A stretch of 14,173 nucleotides of DNA from Planctomycetota bacterium (GTDB lineage Bacteria > Planctomycetota > SBBH01 > JAHFOU01): the NCBI GenBank assembly GCA_023261525.1, contig JAHFOU010000023.1:1-14173 (forward strand), read 5' to 3'. Both the position numbers and the translations under genes were made by a program. This document shows, piece after piece, positions 1 to 6,909 of this stretch; within the stretch, counting starts at the first letter, position 1, and each line of letters starts with the position of its first letter. The notes beneath the pieces were generated by a model. That model worked only from the letters and a program-made list of their open reading frames with translations. It ran no database searches and was not told where the DNA came from.

Positions 1-272
1 GGCATGTAGGTCAGCGCGTCCAGGGGGCTGCCCTTGGACTGGCCGGAGGCACGGCGCTCGCGGCAGGCGGCGTAGAGCTTCTTGTAGGTCTCGGTCTCGT
101 CCGGGTGGGTCCTCAGGGCGTCCGTGTAGCTCTGGACGGCGTACTCGAAGTTCTTCTTCTTGACGGCGTCGTCGCCGCGGTCGTTGAACTTGAAGAACCC
201 GGAGGGGGCTCTGGATTTGTCCCCCGGATCTGGTGCACTCGTCGCGATGTTAGTGCCTGTGGCCATATGCAT
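1..272 (-). CDS. Small TPR-like protein, N-terminal part (runs off the left edge)
   Basis: This reading frame is open to the window edge, so only its first 88-90 codons are visible and the C-terminus is missing. Translation from the ATG at 266 begins MATGTNIATSAPDPGDKSRA and continues through GFFKFNDRGDDAVKKKNFEY. The stretch DRGDDAVKKKNFEYAV, then SYTDALRTHPDETETYKKLY, has the helix-turn-helix spacing of a tetratricopeptide repeat (small residue, aromatic, Ala, Pro at the usual places). TPRs mediate protein-protein contacts; no partner can be named. There is no signal peptide, so the protein is probably cytoplasmic. An in-frame ATG two codons upstream (position 272) sits 5 nt after an AGGG and is used here; the start at 266 is nearly as likely. 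Its own promoter appears to lie just upstream at 304-331. A longer TPR protein, or an N-terminal TPR on some other domain, cannot be excluded. Confidence 0.7.
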   Translation of the reverse strand, partial: MHMATGTNIATSAPDPGDKSRAPSGFFKFNDRGDDAVKKKNFEYAVQSYTDALRTHPDETETYKKLYAACRERRASGQSKGSPLDALTYM

Positions 273-303
273 CCATGCCCTGGGGAGATTCCTGGAGCGA
301 TGG

Positions 304-331
304 AGTGTAGTCTCCCAGAGGGGAGGGTCAA
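304..331 (-). promoter_or_regulatory. Predicted sigma70 promoter for the TPR-like gene
   Basis: On the minus strand a TTGACC box (331-326) is followed by a 16-bp spacer and a TACACT box (309-304). These match the sigma70 consensus in 5/6 and 4/6 positions. The predicted transcript would start near 297, giving a leader of about 25 nt to the ATG at 272. The spacer contains a small CTCCC-CTCT-GGGAG inverted repeat. The site lies in the 72-bp gap between the redoxin stop and the TPR start, so the downstream gene can be transcribed independently of the redoxin. Confidence 0.5.
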
Positions 332-344
332 GGGGAATGAGGGC

Positions 345-872
345 TCACGCGGAGCGCGGCGGGCTTCCCGCCGCGGACTCCGGGACGGAAGCCAGGGCGT
401 CGAAGAGGGCCTCGGGGGCCTTGCCCGAGAGGGCGGCCAGGCGGTCGGCCATCTGCTGGTAGCCGCGCTTCGAGAAGCCCGTCTGGACGGCCAGGACCTT
501 CCGGGCCGCGTCCACCAGGACCAGGGCGGGGAGCTCCTTCAGGCCGTAGGCGGCCGAGGCCTCCCACGCGGGGGCCTCCTCCAGGACGAAGGGCATCATC
601 AGGCCCATCTCCTTGGCCAGGGCGGCGGCCTCCTGGCGGCCCGCCTGGAGGATGCCCAGGAAACGCGCCGCGCCGCGGCCGTGACGGCGGTACAGGCGCT
701 CCACGAAGGGCAGGGCCAGGCGGCAGCAAGGGCAGTCCCCGCGGAAGAACACCAGCAGGGCCGGGCCGTTCTTCTGGTAGTCGCTGAGGCGGAGGGTCCC
801 GCCGCTGGTGTTCTTCAGGGCGAAGTCGGGAGCCTCGGCGCCGGGGGCGGGGGGGATCACGTCCGGCATCAT
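345..872 (-). CDS. Thioredoxin-fold redoxin (AhpC/TSA or TlpA-like) with a CPCC active site
   Basis: A 175-residue protein with a peroxiredoxin/thioredoxin-like fold. The N-terminal APDFALKNTSGGTLRLSDY is the usual opening of the AhpC/TSA and redoxin families. It is followed by the strand ALLVFFRGDCPCCRLALPF, in which Cys47-Pro-Cys49-Cys50 occupies the CxxC position at the start of the active-site helix. The later LKELPALVLVDAA carries the conserved cis-Pro region. By family, it would catalyse thiol-disulfide exchange or peroxide reduction. There is no signal peptide or membrane segment, so a cytoplasmic location is likely, unlike typical exported TlpA proteins. Two ATGs lie back to back at 872 and 869; the first is taken. 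AGGA lies about 13 nt upstream, too far for a normal ribosome site. It is divergent from the lipoprotein gene with 26 bp between starts. Peroxidase versus reductase activity cannot be settled from sequence. Confidence 0.85.
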   Translation of the reverse strand: MMPDVIPPAPGAEAPDFALKNTSGGTLRLSDYQKNGPALLVFFRGDCPCCRLALPFVERLYRRHGRGAARFLGILQAGRQEAAALAKEMGLMMPFVLEEAPAWEASAAYGLKELPALVLVDAARKVLAVQTGFSKRGYQQMADRLAALSGKAPEALFDALASVPESAAGSPPRSA

Positions 873-898
873 ACGGGATCGGGTATCCTGGTTGCCGG

Positions 899-3049
899 AT
901 GAGACGCGCCGCCTCCGTCGCCGCCCTCCTGCTCGGCCTCTGCGGCTGCAATCCCGTGGACCGCATCGTCAGCGGCCGCATCCTCCATCCCGAGCCCGAC
1001 CTTCCCCTCGCGCCCCAGGTCCTGGGCATGCCCGCCGAGGACGTCCGTTTCCGCGACGGCCGGGGACGCCTTCTCCAGGGGTGGTTCCTGACCTGCGAGA
1101 ACCCCGAGGGCGCGGTCTTCCTCTGCAAGGGGAGCGACGGGACCGTCAGCTCCTTCTTCGAGGTGGCGCGCTTCCTGCACGAGGCCAGGCTCCAGGTCTT
1201 CCTCTTCGATTACGCCGGCTGCGGCCGCAGCGAGGGGCCCCGCTCCCTGGCGACCCTCCCGGACCAGGTCAGGTCGGCCTGGGAGGCCTTCCTGCAGAGG
1301 CCCGGCCTGCGCCGGGACCGTCTCGGGGTCTACGGGATCTCCCTGGGGGCCCCCGCGGCCTTCCATCTCATGGCCGATCACCCGGAGGTGGGGGCTGGGG
1401 TCTTCGAGAGCCTCTTCGATCCGCCCCGGGCCCTTTCCAAGGTCTGCGGCCCCGTCACGGCCTGGATGGGACGGCACTGGATCCTGGACGGGCCTTCCCG
1501 GTTGGCGGCGTGGTCCGAGGCCGTGGGGGACAGGCCCGTGCTCTTCGTGGTGCCCACCCTGGACTTCCTGGATTTCCCTCTGGAGGCGGTCCGCCCGGGG
1601 CGGAGGCTCTGGGCCGCCCCGGCGGTGCATCATCCCCTGACGCTCTGCTGTCCGGGCTACCGGGAGCGGGTGACGGCCCTCTTCCTGGAGGCCTTCCATC
1701 CCGGGGAGGGTGCGGGGGCTTCCTCCGGTTCGGCCCGCGTGCTGTCCTGGAACCCGGAGGGTCCTGCCGCGACACCCGGGTCCTCGGAGGCCTTCCTCAA
1801 GGGCCTGAGCCGGGTCTACCACGTCCTTCCCTCGGAGTGCCGCATGCTGGTCCTGCCCCTGCCCGAAGGGCCTCCCGATCCCCGCGGGATCCCGATGGAG
1901 GTCTCCGCGGCCCTTCCGGTCCCGTCGGGGGAAGCCGGGTCCGGGGAGACCGTGAAGGTCTCGGTCGTGCTGGAGAGCCCCCGCCAGGAGGCCGTGGAGC
2001 TGGCGGCCCTCTCGGACCAGGGGAGGGTGATCGGCCGGGGGAGGGGCTGGTGCGGGCCCGGCCGGACCACCCTGTCCTTCCCGGTCCTCGGGGGAGGGGC
2101 GGGAAAGCTCCAGGCCGTCTGCCTCTGTCCCTGCCCCCATCCCCGCCCCCTGAAGGATTCCTGGGAGGAGAAGGATCCGGCGGAGAGGCTTTTCCTGGAG
2201 ATGGATCTCGCCGCGCCTTCTGCCGCCGCGGGGGCGGAGGAGGCCTGGGTCCTGGACAGACTCCAGGAGGATGGGCTCTCCCAGGATGCGATCTGGTTCC
2301 TGGTCTCCCGGTGGGCGGGGCTCCAGGGCGAGGGCGCCGGATCCAGCTTTGAGCGGGCCAGCCAGGCCCTGGCCCAGCGGGCCGCCGGCCTGGAGCCCCG
2401 GGTGAGGGCGTGGATCGAGGAGCTCTATCCGGACTTCGGCCACGGGGCCTTGGGGGACCTCCCGGCCTGGATCGAGGCCCGTCGGGAGATCCTGCACCCG
2501 GCGGACCGCTCCTCCCAGGTCTCCGGAAGCTTCCGCCTGGATCCCGATCATCCCGGGGCCCTCCTGCGGGTGGGGACCTTCGATGCCGACAGCTGGCGGG
2601 ACGTCGAGCTCTGGGCCGGCGCCGTGCGCCTGGACGCCCCGGGCCGGCGTGCCATCCTTCCCCCGGGGACCCGCCAGGTCCTGGTGAAGCAGGGCCGCCT
2701 GGAGATGGTCCAGGAGATCCCGCCGTCCCCCTGCGCCGCCCTCCTGCTGGACCTGGACCGCCTCTCCCGTCAGGCCGGCCCCTGGCTGGGCGTCGAGTTC
2801 TCCGGGGAGGGGAAGGTCAGGCCGCTGGCGGGGGGGCCGGCCGAGCGTGCGGGGATGAGACCGGGGGACCGGGTCCTGGCCGTGGACGGCAAGCCCCTGG
2901 CCTCGGAAGACATCCTGGCCCTCCGCCGGGCCATCCTCCATCACGCCCCGGGCGACGTCCTGGCCCTGGATCTGGCGCGGGGCCCGTCGGAAAAACTCAG
3001 CCTTTCCGTGACCCTTGAGAAGCGCCCGCCTTCCGAACGGAAGCCCTGA
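899..3049 (+). CDS. Lipoprotein with alpha/beta-hydrolase and C-terminal PDZ domains
   Basis: 716 residues. The N-terminus is a lipoprotein signal: basic MRR, a hydrophobic run, then the lipobox LCGC with Cys17 as lipid anchor. An alpha/beta-hydrolase domain spans roughly 45-275. It has the oxyanion-loop region VFLCKGSDGTVSSFF, the motif FDYAGCGRSEG typical of BAAT/serine aminopeptidase-type hydrolases, and the nucleophile elbow YGISLGA with Ser148. The likely acid lies in VPTLDFLDFP and the likely histidine in AVHHPLT. Residues about 275-628 are not assignable to a family I know; they include a Cys-x-Cys-x-Cys-Pro-His cluster at 408-414. A PDZ domain fills about 629-710 (WLGVEF, then GGPAERAGMRPGDRVLAVDG), as in proteins that bind exposed C-termini. 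It probably acts at the envelope, facing the periplasm; the substrate (ester, amide or peptide) is unknown. The start is fixed by the signal peptide. The 3' end overlaps the convergent tilS gene by 53 bp. Confidence 0.82.
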   Translation: MRRAASVAALLLGLCGCNPVDRIVSGRILHPEPDLPLAPQVLGMPAEDVRFRDGRGRLLQGWFLTCENPEGAVFLCKGSDGTVSSFFEVARFLHEARLQVFLFDYAGCGRSEGPRSLATLPDQVRSAWEAFLQRPGLRRDRLGVYGISLGAPAAFHLMADHPEVGAGVFESLFDPPRALSKVCGPVTAWMGRHWILDGPSRLAAWSEAVGDRPVLFVVPTLDFLDFPLEAVRPGRRLWAAPAVHHPLTLCCPGYRERVTALFLEAFHPGEGAGASSGSARVLSWNPEGPAATPGSSEAFLKGLSRVYHVLPSECRMLVLPLPEGPPDPRGIPMEVSAALPVPSGEAGSGETVKVSVVLESPRQEAVELAALSDQGRVIGRGRGWCGPGRTTLSFPVLGGGAGKLQAVCLCPCPHPRPLKDSWEEKDPAERLFLEMDLAAPSAAAGAEEAWVLDRLQEDGLSQDAIWFLVSRWAGLQGEGAGSSFERASQALAQRAAGLEPRVRAWIEELYPDFGHGALGDLPAWIEARREILHPADRSSQVSGSFRLDPDHPGALLRVGTFDADSWRDVELWAGAVRLDAPGRRAILPPGTRQVLVKQGRLEMVQEIPPSPCAALLLDLDRLSRQAGPWLGVEFSGEGKVRPLAGGPAERAGMRPGDRVLAVDGKPLASEDILALRRAILHHAPGDVLALDLARGPSEKLSLSVTLEKRPPSERKP

Positions 3050-3983
3050 TCCGGGCGACTCCGCCCTGTGCGGAGACCTTCAGTCCGCCCGGAAGGGACA
3101 GCGTGCCCTTCAGGGACTCCAGGGCCTTCCGGTGGTCGGCGTCCAGACTCCGGCCGCAGGCCTCCTGCCAGACCAGGGGACGGAGGGCCGGATGGAGGCG
3201 ATGCAATCCGGCCAGGTCCACTCGGACGCTTCCCCGGGAGCGGCGGATCAGGCCCCGGCCGGCATGCCGGGCGCCGAGGCGCAGGAAGTCCGCGGCCGCC
3301 GCCGCCTGGCCCGAGAGGCGCAGGAGGGCCTCGGCGGCCCGGGGATTGAGGCGCCTCAGCTCGGGCAGGACGCGGTGGCGCACCCGGTTGCGGGCGTACC
3401 GAAGGCGCTGGTTGGAGGCGTCGACGGCGAAACGGATCCGATGGCGGCGGAGGTAGCGGACGAGTTCCTGCTTGGGGATGTTCAGCAGGGGCCGGATCAG
3501 GAGCAGGCGGGCCATCGGCCTGGACTCGGGGATGCCGGCCAGGCCGGCCAGGCCCGTGCCCCTCGCCAGGCGCAGGAGGATGGTCTCGGCCTGGTCGTCG
3601 GCGGTGTGGGCCGTGGCGATGAGGCTCGCGCCCGCGCGCCGGGCCAGGACCTCCAGGGCCCGGTAGCGGGCCTGGCGCAGGGCGTCCTCGGAGGGGGGGG
3701 TCTCCGCCTTGGCCAGGCGGGCCGACAGGAAAGCCAGGCCCAGGCCCCGGGCGGCGCGGCGCACGAGGGCCTCGTCCCGGTCCGAGGCCCGGCCCCTCGT
3801 TCCGTGGTGGACATGGGCCACGGCGAGGCGGGAGGGCGGGAGGATCTCGGCCAGGAGATGGAGGAGGGCCATGGAGTCCGGCCCCCCGGAGACGGCGGCC
3901 AGGACCCGCCTTCGTCCGATCTGACGCGCAAAGGCCTCGTGCGCCGTGCGGAGCATGCGGGCCTGGGCCTGGGTCAGCGTCAC
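2997..3983 (-). CDS. tilS: tRNA(Ile)-lysidine synthase TilS, short form
   Basis: 328 residues. By family, TilS joins lysine to C34 of the CAU anticodon of tRNA-Ile2 using ATP, so that the tRNA reads AUA instead of AUG; it is normally essential and cytoplasmic. Visible signatures are the PP-loop SGGPDS at 32-37, HVHHGTRG at 57-64, TAHTADDQAET at 124-134 followed by the RLARGTG element, and the DASNQR then RNRVRHRVLP region at 188-207. The C-terminal part is short: only a fragment around GTLSLPGGLKV resembles the TilS C-terminal domain, so this looks like the compact form rather than the longer E. coli type. It starts at a GTG (3983) that shares the 4-base GTGA with the stop of the TolC-family gene, which implies translational coupling. 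It is last in the minus-strand gene run, and its 3' end overlaps the hydrolase lipoprotein gene. Confidence 0.95.
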   Translation of the reverse strand: MTLTQAQARMLRTAHEAFARQIGRRRVLAAVSGGPDSMALLHLLAEILPPSRLAVAHVHHGTRGRASDRDEALVRRAARGLGLAFLSARLAKAETPPSEDALRQARYRALEVLARRAGASLIATAHTADDQAETILLRLARGTGLAGLAGIPESRPMARLLLIRPLLNIPKQELVRYLRRHRIRFAVDASNQRLRYARNRVRHRVLPELRRLNPRAAEALLRLSGQAAAAADFLRLGARHAGRGLIRRSRGSVRVDLAGLHRLHPALRPLVWQEACGRSLDADHRKALESLKGTLSLPGGLKVSAQGGVARIRASVRKAGASQGSRKG

Positions 3984-5452
3984 TCCAGCTTCACGCCCCG
4001 GGCTTCCAGTAGAGTGGACTGGGCCTTGTGCCAGGCGGTGAGGGCCTTCATCAAGTCCACCGTGGCGGCGGTCAGGCGGCCCTCCTCCTCGGCCTGGGTC
4101 CTGGAGGCGTCCAGCACCAGGTGGGAGGTGGACAGGCCCTGCTCCAGGCGCAACTGCTCGTCATGGGCCTTCTCACGGGCGAAGGCCACGGCGCGCTTGC
4201 CGGCCTCCGTGCGGCGGCGGGCACTCTCCACGGCCCGGGCGGCCGCGCGGACCTCCACGACCACCGCCTCCTCCAGGGCTCTCAGGCGGGCGCCCTGCTG
4301 GTCGGTCTGGGCCTGGGCTTTCCTCAGGTCGCTCTTCGCGGCCCGGTTGCCCAGGGGGAACTCCAGCGAGAGGCCCAACTCCCAGGTCCTGGCCCGTCCG
4401 TCGTTCAGGCGGCTGAAGGCGTCGTCCCGCTCCGCGTCCACGCCCTGCTGGCCCCAGGAGCCCGAGACGGAAAGGTCGGGCAGGACGGCGTTCTTGGCCC
4501 CCAGCCGGGCGGCTTCGGCGGCCAGGAGGGAGGCGCGGGCCTCGGACAGCTCGGGGCGGATCCTCAAGGCCCGGTCGATGGCCTTGGGCACGTCGGGCGT
4601 CAGGGCCTCGGGCGCGGGCTCGTCCGCCGGGACGAAGGGGCGCGCCCACTCGGAGGCGCCGTCGCGTCCCGGGGGGGCCACGAGCTGGCGCAGGCGGTCC
4701 GCCGCGTCGTCGGCCTTGCGCTCCTCGTCGATCAGGTCCGCTTCCCGGGAGGCGGACGCGCTGGAGGCCTCCAGCAGGTCGGTCTTGGGCAGGGTGCCGG
4801 CCTCCACCTTGGCCCGGCTGGCCTCCTCCAGGGAGCGGGCGGCCTTCAGGGAGGTCCGGCCCACCTCCACGTTCTTGAGGGCGGCGGCGAGGTCCCAGTA
4901 AGCGCCCTCCACGTCGGAGACGGTCTGGGTCACCTTGGCCTGGAAGGCCTGGCGGGCCGCCTCGCGGCTGTGCAGGGCGCCGGCCAGGCCGGACCGGTTG
5001 GCCTCCAGCCCGAAGCCCTTGAGCAGGGGCTGCTTCACAGTGAGGGTGGCGCCGGTGGTGTGGGAGGGGTTCAGGGTGCTGTAGAGGCTGTTGGTGCTGC
5101 TGCGGATGTAGGAGAGGGCGAGGTCCAGGGTGGTCCCCGTCGGGAGCTTCTCCTGGAGGTCCCCGCTGTAGGTCGTCGTGCGCTGGAGCACGGTGGAGGC
5201 CCCGGACAGGGCGGAGGTGGAGGGGGTCCGGGAGTCCCGGTCCCCGTAGGACAGGATGGCCGTGGGATCGAAGTCGGCGCGGGCCTTGTCCACGGCCTGC
5301 TCGGCGATGACGGGCGAGAGGCGCTCGACCTCCAGGTCCAGGTTGCGCTTCAGGGCCAGCTCGATGGCCTTGGAGAGGGTGAGGGGCTCGGGCGCCTCGT
5401 CCGCGGCCGCCAGGGCCGCGGCCAGCAGGGCCGTCACGGCAAGGAGGCGCAT
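3980..5452 (-). CDS. TolC-family outer membrane efflux protein
   Basis: 490 residues with a cleavable signal peptide (MRLLAVTALLAAALAAA, cut near residue 17). By family, TolC-like proteins are trimeric outer-membrane channels with long periplasmic helices, partnered with inner-membrane transporters through adaptor proteins. Visible features are the N-terminal LTLSKAIELALKRNLDLE and the strand-like SGDLQEKLPTGTTLDLALSY around 96-115. Then come QPLLKGFG at 141-148, AYWDL near 184-188, KVEAGTLPKTDLLEA at 215-229, and RPELSEARASLLAAE in the second half near 299, with long Ala/Glu/Arg-rich coiled-coil helices. The two-fold repeat of the family is recognisable. No adaptor or pump gene adjoins it, so its partner is presumably encoded elsewhere. 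It begins 2 bp after the fumC stop and ends overlapping tilS by 4 bp. A type I secretion outer-membrane component is an alternative to drug or metal efflux. Confidence 0.92.
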   Translation of the reverse strand: MRLLAVTALLAAALAAADEAPEPLTLSKAIELALKRNLDLEVERLSPVIAEQAVDKARADFDPTAILSYGDRDSRTPSTSALSGASTVLQRTTTYSGDLQEKLPTGTTLDLALSYIRSSTNSLYSTLNPSHTTGATLTVKQPLLKGFGLEANRSGLAGALHSREAARQAFQAKVTQTVSDVEGAYWDLAAALKNVEVGRTSLKAARSLEEASRAKVEAGTLPKTDLLEASSASASREADLIDEERKADDAADRLRQLVAPPGRDGASEWARPFVPADEPAPEALTPDVPKAIDRALRIRPELSEARASLLAAEAARLGAKNAVLPDLSVSGSWGQQGVDAERDDAFSRLNDGRARTWELGLSLEFPLGNRAAKSDLRKAQAQTDQQGARLRALEEAVVVEVRAAARAVESARRRTEAGKRAVAFAREKAHDEQLRLEQGLSTSHLVLDASRTQAEEEGRLTAATVDLMKALTAWHKAQSTLLEARGVKLE

Positions 5453-5454
5453 GC

Positions 5455-6870
5455 TCAGCCGCCCGAAGCGGCGCCGCCCTCAGGCAGGCCCGGCTCGGTC
5501 ATGCGGCGGGGGTCGAGGGCCTTCTCGAGGACGTCCGGGGGCAGGATCTTCCGCTCCCGGGCCAGCTCCAGGATGGTGCGGCCGTCCTTGTGGCTCTCCT
5601 TCACGAGGGCCGCGGCCTTGTCATACCCGATGAGCGGGTTGAGGGAGGTCACCATGGCGTCGCTCTTGAGCGCGAGCTCCAGGCAGCGCTTCTCGTTGGC
5701 CTGGATGCCCGCGACCGCCCGATCCGCGAACAGCGTGCAGGCGTTGGCGATGAGGGAGATGGACTCCAGGAGGTTTCGGGCCATCACGGGGATCATGACG
5801 TTGAGCTCGAAGTTCCCGGCCTGGCCGGCCACCGTGATCGTGGCGTCGTTGCCGATGACCTGGGCGGAGACCTGGCAGACCACCTCGCACATCACGGGGT
5901 TGACCTTGCCCGGCATGATGGAGGAGCCGGGCTGGAGGTCCTGGAGGATGATCTCGCCGAGCCCGGCGCGGGGGCCCGAGGCCATCCAGCGCACGTCGTT
6001 GGCGATCTTGATGAGCGAGCAGGCCAGGGTCTTGAGCGCTCCGCTCACCGAGACCATGGCGTCGCGGCCGCCCTGGGCTTCGAAGTGGTTGGAGGCCTCG
6101 CGGAGGTTGAGCCCGGTGGCCTTGGACGCGTGGGCGCAGACCTTGGCCGAGAACTTCGGGTGGGTGTTGAGCCCGGTGCCGACGGCGGTGCCGCCCTCGG
6201 CCAGCTCCTCCAGGTCGGTGGAGGCCTTCCGGATTCTGTCCATGCCGTGGCGGACCTGGGAGGCATAGCCCCCGAAGACCTGGCCCAGGCGCACCGGGGT
6301 GGCGTCCTGGAGGTGGGTGCGGCCCAGCTTCACGATGCCGTCGAAGGCCTTGGCCTTGGCCTCCAGCGCGGCGGCCAGCTTCTCGAGCGCCGGCAGTAGG
6401 GCGCGGTGGACCTCGGTCAGGGCCGAGAGGTGGGCCGCCGAGGGGATCATGTCGTTGGAGCTCTGGCCCAGGTTCACGTGGTCGTTGGGATGGACGGGGG
6501 TCTTGGAGCCGACCTTCCCGCCCAGGCGCCGGATCGCCAGGTTGGACAGCACCTCGTTCAGGTTCATGTTGGTGGAGGTGCCCGACCCGGTCTGGAAGAC
6601 GTCGATGGGGAACTGGGCGTCCCACTTGCCCTCGATGACCTCCTGGGCGGCGGCGGCGATGGCCTCGGCCAGCTTGGGGTCGAGGAGGCCCAGGTCGGCG
6701 TTGGCCCGGGCGGCGGACTGCTTGAGGACGGCCAGGGCCTTGAGGAAGGCCGGCGGCAGGGGCCGGAAGCTGACCGGGAAGTTGTCCACGGCGCGCTGGG
6801 TCTGGGCGCCCCAGAGGGCCTCGTCCGGGACCTGGACCTCGCCCAGGGAATCCTTCTCGGTTCTCGGCAT
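5455..6870 (-). CDS. fumC: Class II fumarate hydratase
   Basis: 471 residues, the usual length for the iron-independent, oxygen-stable fumarase of the TCA cycle, which interconverts fumarate and L-malate as a cytoplasmic homotetramer. Family signatures are complete: TGSGTSTNMNLNEVLSN at 94-110, HPNDHVNLGQSSND at 127-140, GRTHLQDATP at 183-192 with the catalytic His186 (E. coli His188), and the superfamily signature GSSIMPGKVNP at 315-325 with the catalytic Ser at about 316. The GSGTST block followed by HPNDHVN, with near-full-length similarity to FumC, favours fumarase over aspartase or argininosuccinate lyase. The ATG at 6870 lies 39 bp after the glycosyltransferase stop; no GGAG-type ribosome site precedes it. 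The next gene starts 2 bp after its stop. Fumarase linked to an outer-membrane channel gene and tilS is not a known functional grouping. Confidence 0.96.
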   Translation of the reverse strand: MPRTEKDSLGEVQVPDEALWGAQTQRAVDNFPVSFRPLPPAFLKALAVLKQSAARANADLGLLDPKLAEAIAAAAQEVIEGKWDAQFPIDVFQTGSGTSTNMNLNEVLSNLAIRRLGGKVGSKTPVHPNDHVNLGQSSNDMIPSAAHLSALTEVHRALLPALEKLAAALEAKAKAFDGIVKLGRTHLQDATPVRLGQVFGGYASQVRHGMDRIRKASTDLEELAEGGTAVGTGLNTHPKFSAKVCAHASKATGLNLREASNHFEAQGGRDAMVSVSGALKTLACSLIKIANDVRWMASGPRAGLGEIILQDLQPGSSIMPGKVNPVMCEVVCQVSAQVIGNDATITVAGQAGNFELNVMIPVMARNLLESISLIANACTLFADRAVAGIQANEKRCLELALKSDAMVTSLNPLIGYDKAAALVKESHKDGRTILELARERKILPPDVLEKALDPRRMTEPGLPEGGAASGG

Positions 6871-6890
6871 AGCGGGGGAGGATATCGAAA

Positions 6891-6906
6891 GGCGCCGCAG
6901 GGCGCC
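6891..6906 (-). terminator. Possible weak hairpin between the glycosyltransferase gene and fumC
   Basis: Two GGCGCC hexamers separated by four bases (minus strand GGCGCC-CTGC-GGCGCC) can form a 6-bp G+C stem beginning 3 bp after the glycosyltransferase stop codon. In the minus direction it is followed only by TTTC, so the U-tract is short. It may attenuate read-through into fumC or act as an mRNA 3'-end stabiliser. It could also be a chance result of high GC content, since GGCGCC is itself palindromic. Confidence 0.25.
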
Positions 6907-6909
6907 AGT

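Noticed and set aside
861..889. A sigma70 promoter for the hydrolase lipoprotein using TATCCT at 884
   Set aside because: The sequence 17 bp upstream (GTCCGG) does not resemble a -35 box, so the evidence is too thin to list as a feature.
869..2944. A 691-codon minus-strand frame opposite the hydrolase-PDZ gene
   Set aside because: Its composition is Gly/Pro/Arg/Gln-rich with no recognisable domain, whereas the plus frame has a lipobox, GISLG and PDZ motifs.
4028..6268. A 746-codon plus-strand frame opposite fumC and the TolC-family gene
   Set aside because: It spans two unmistakable minus-strand genes and shows only Gly/Leu/Gln-rich shadow sequence.
6891..6906. A strong intrinsic terminator after the glycosyltransferase gene
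   Set aside because: The stem is only 6 bp, the U-tract is three bases, and GGCGCC palindromes arise easily at this GC content; it is kept only as a weak candidate.
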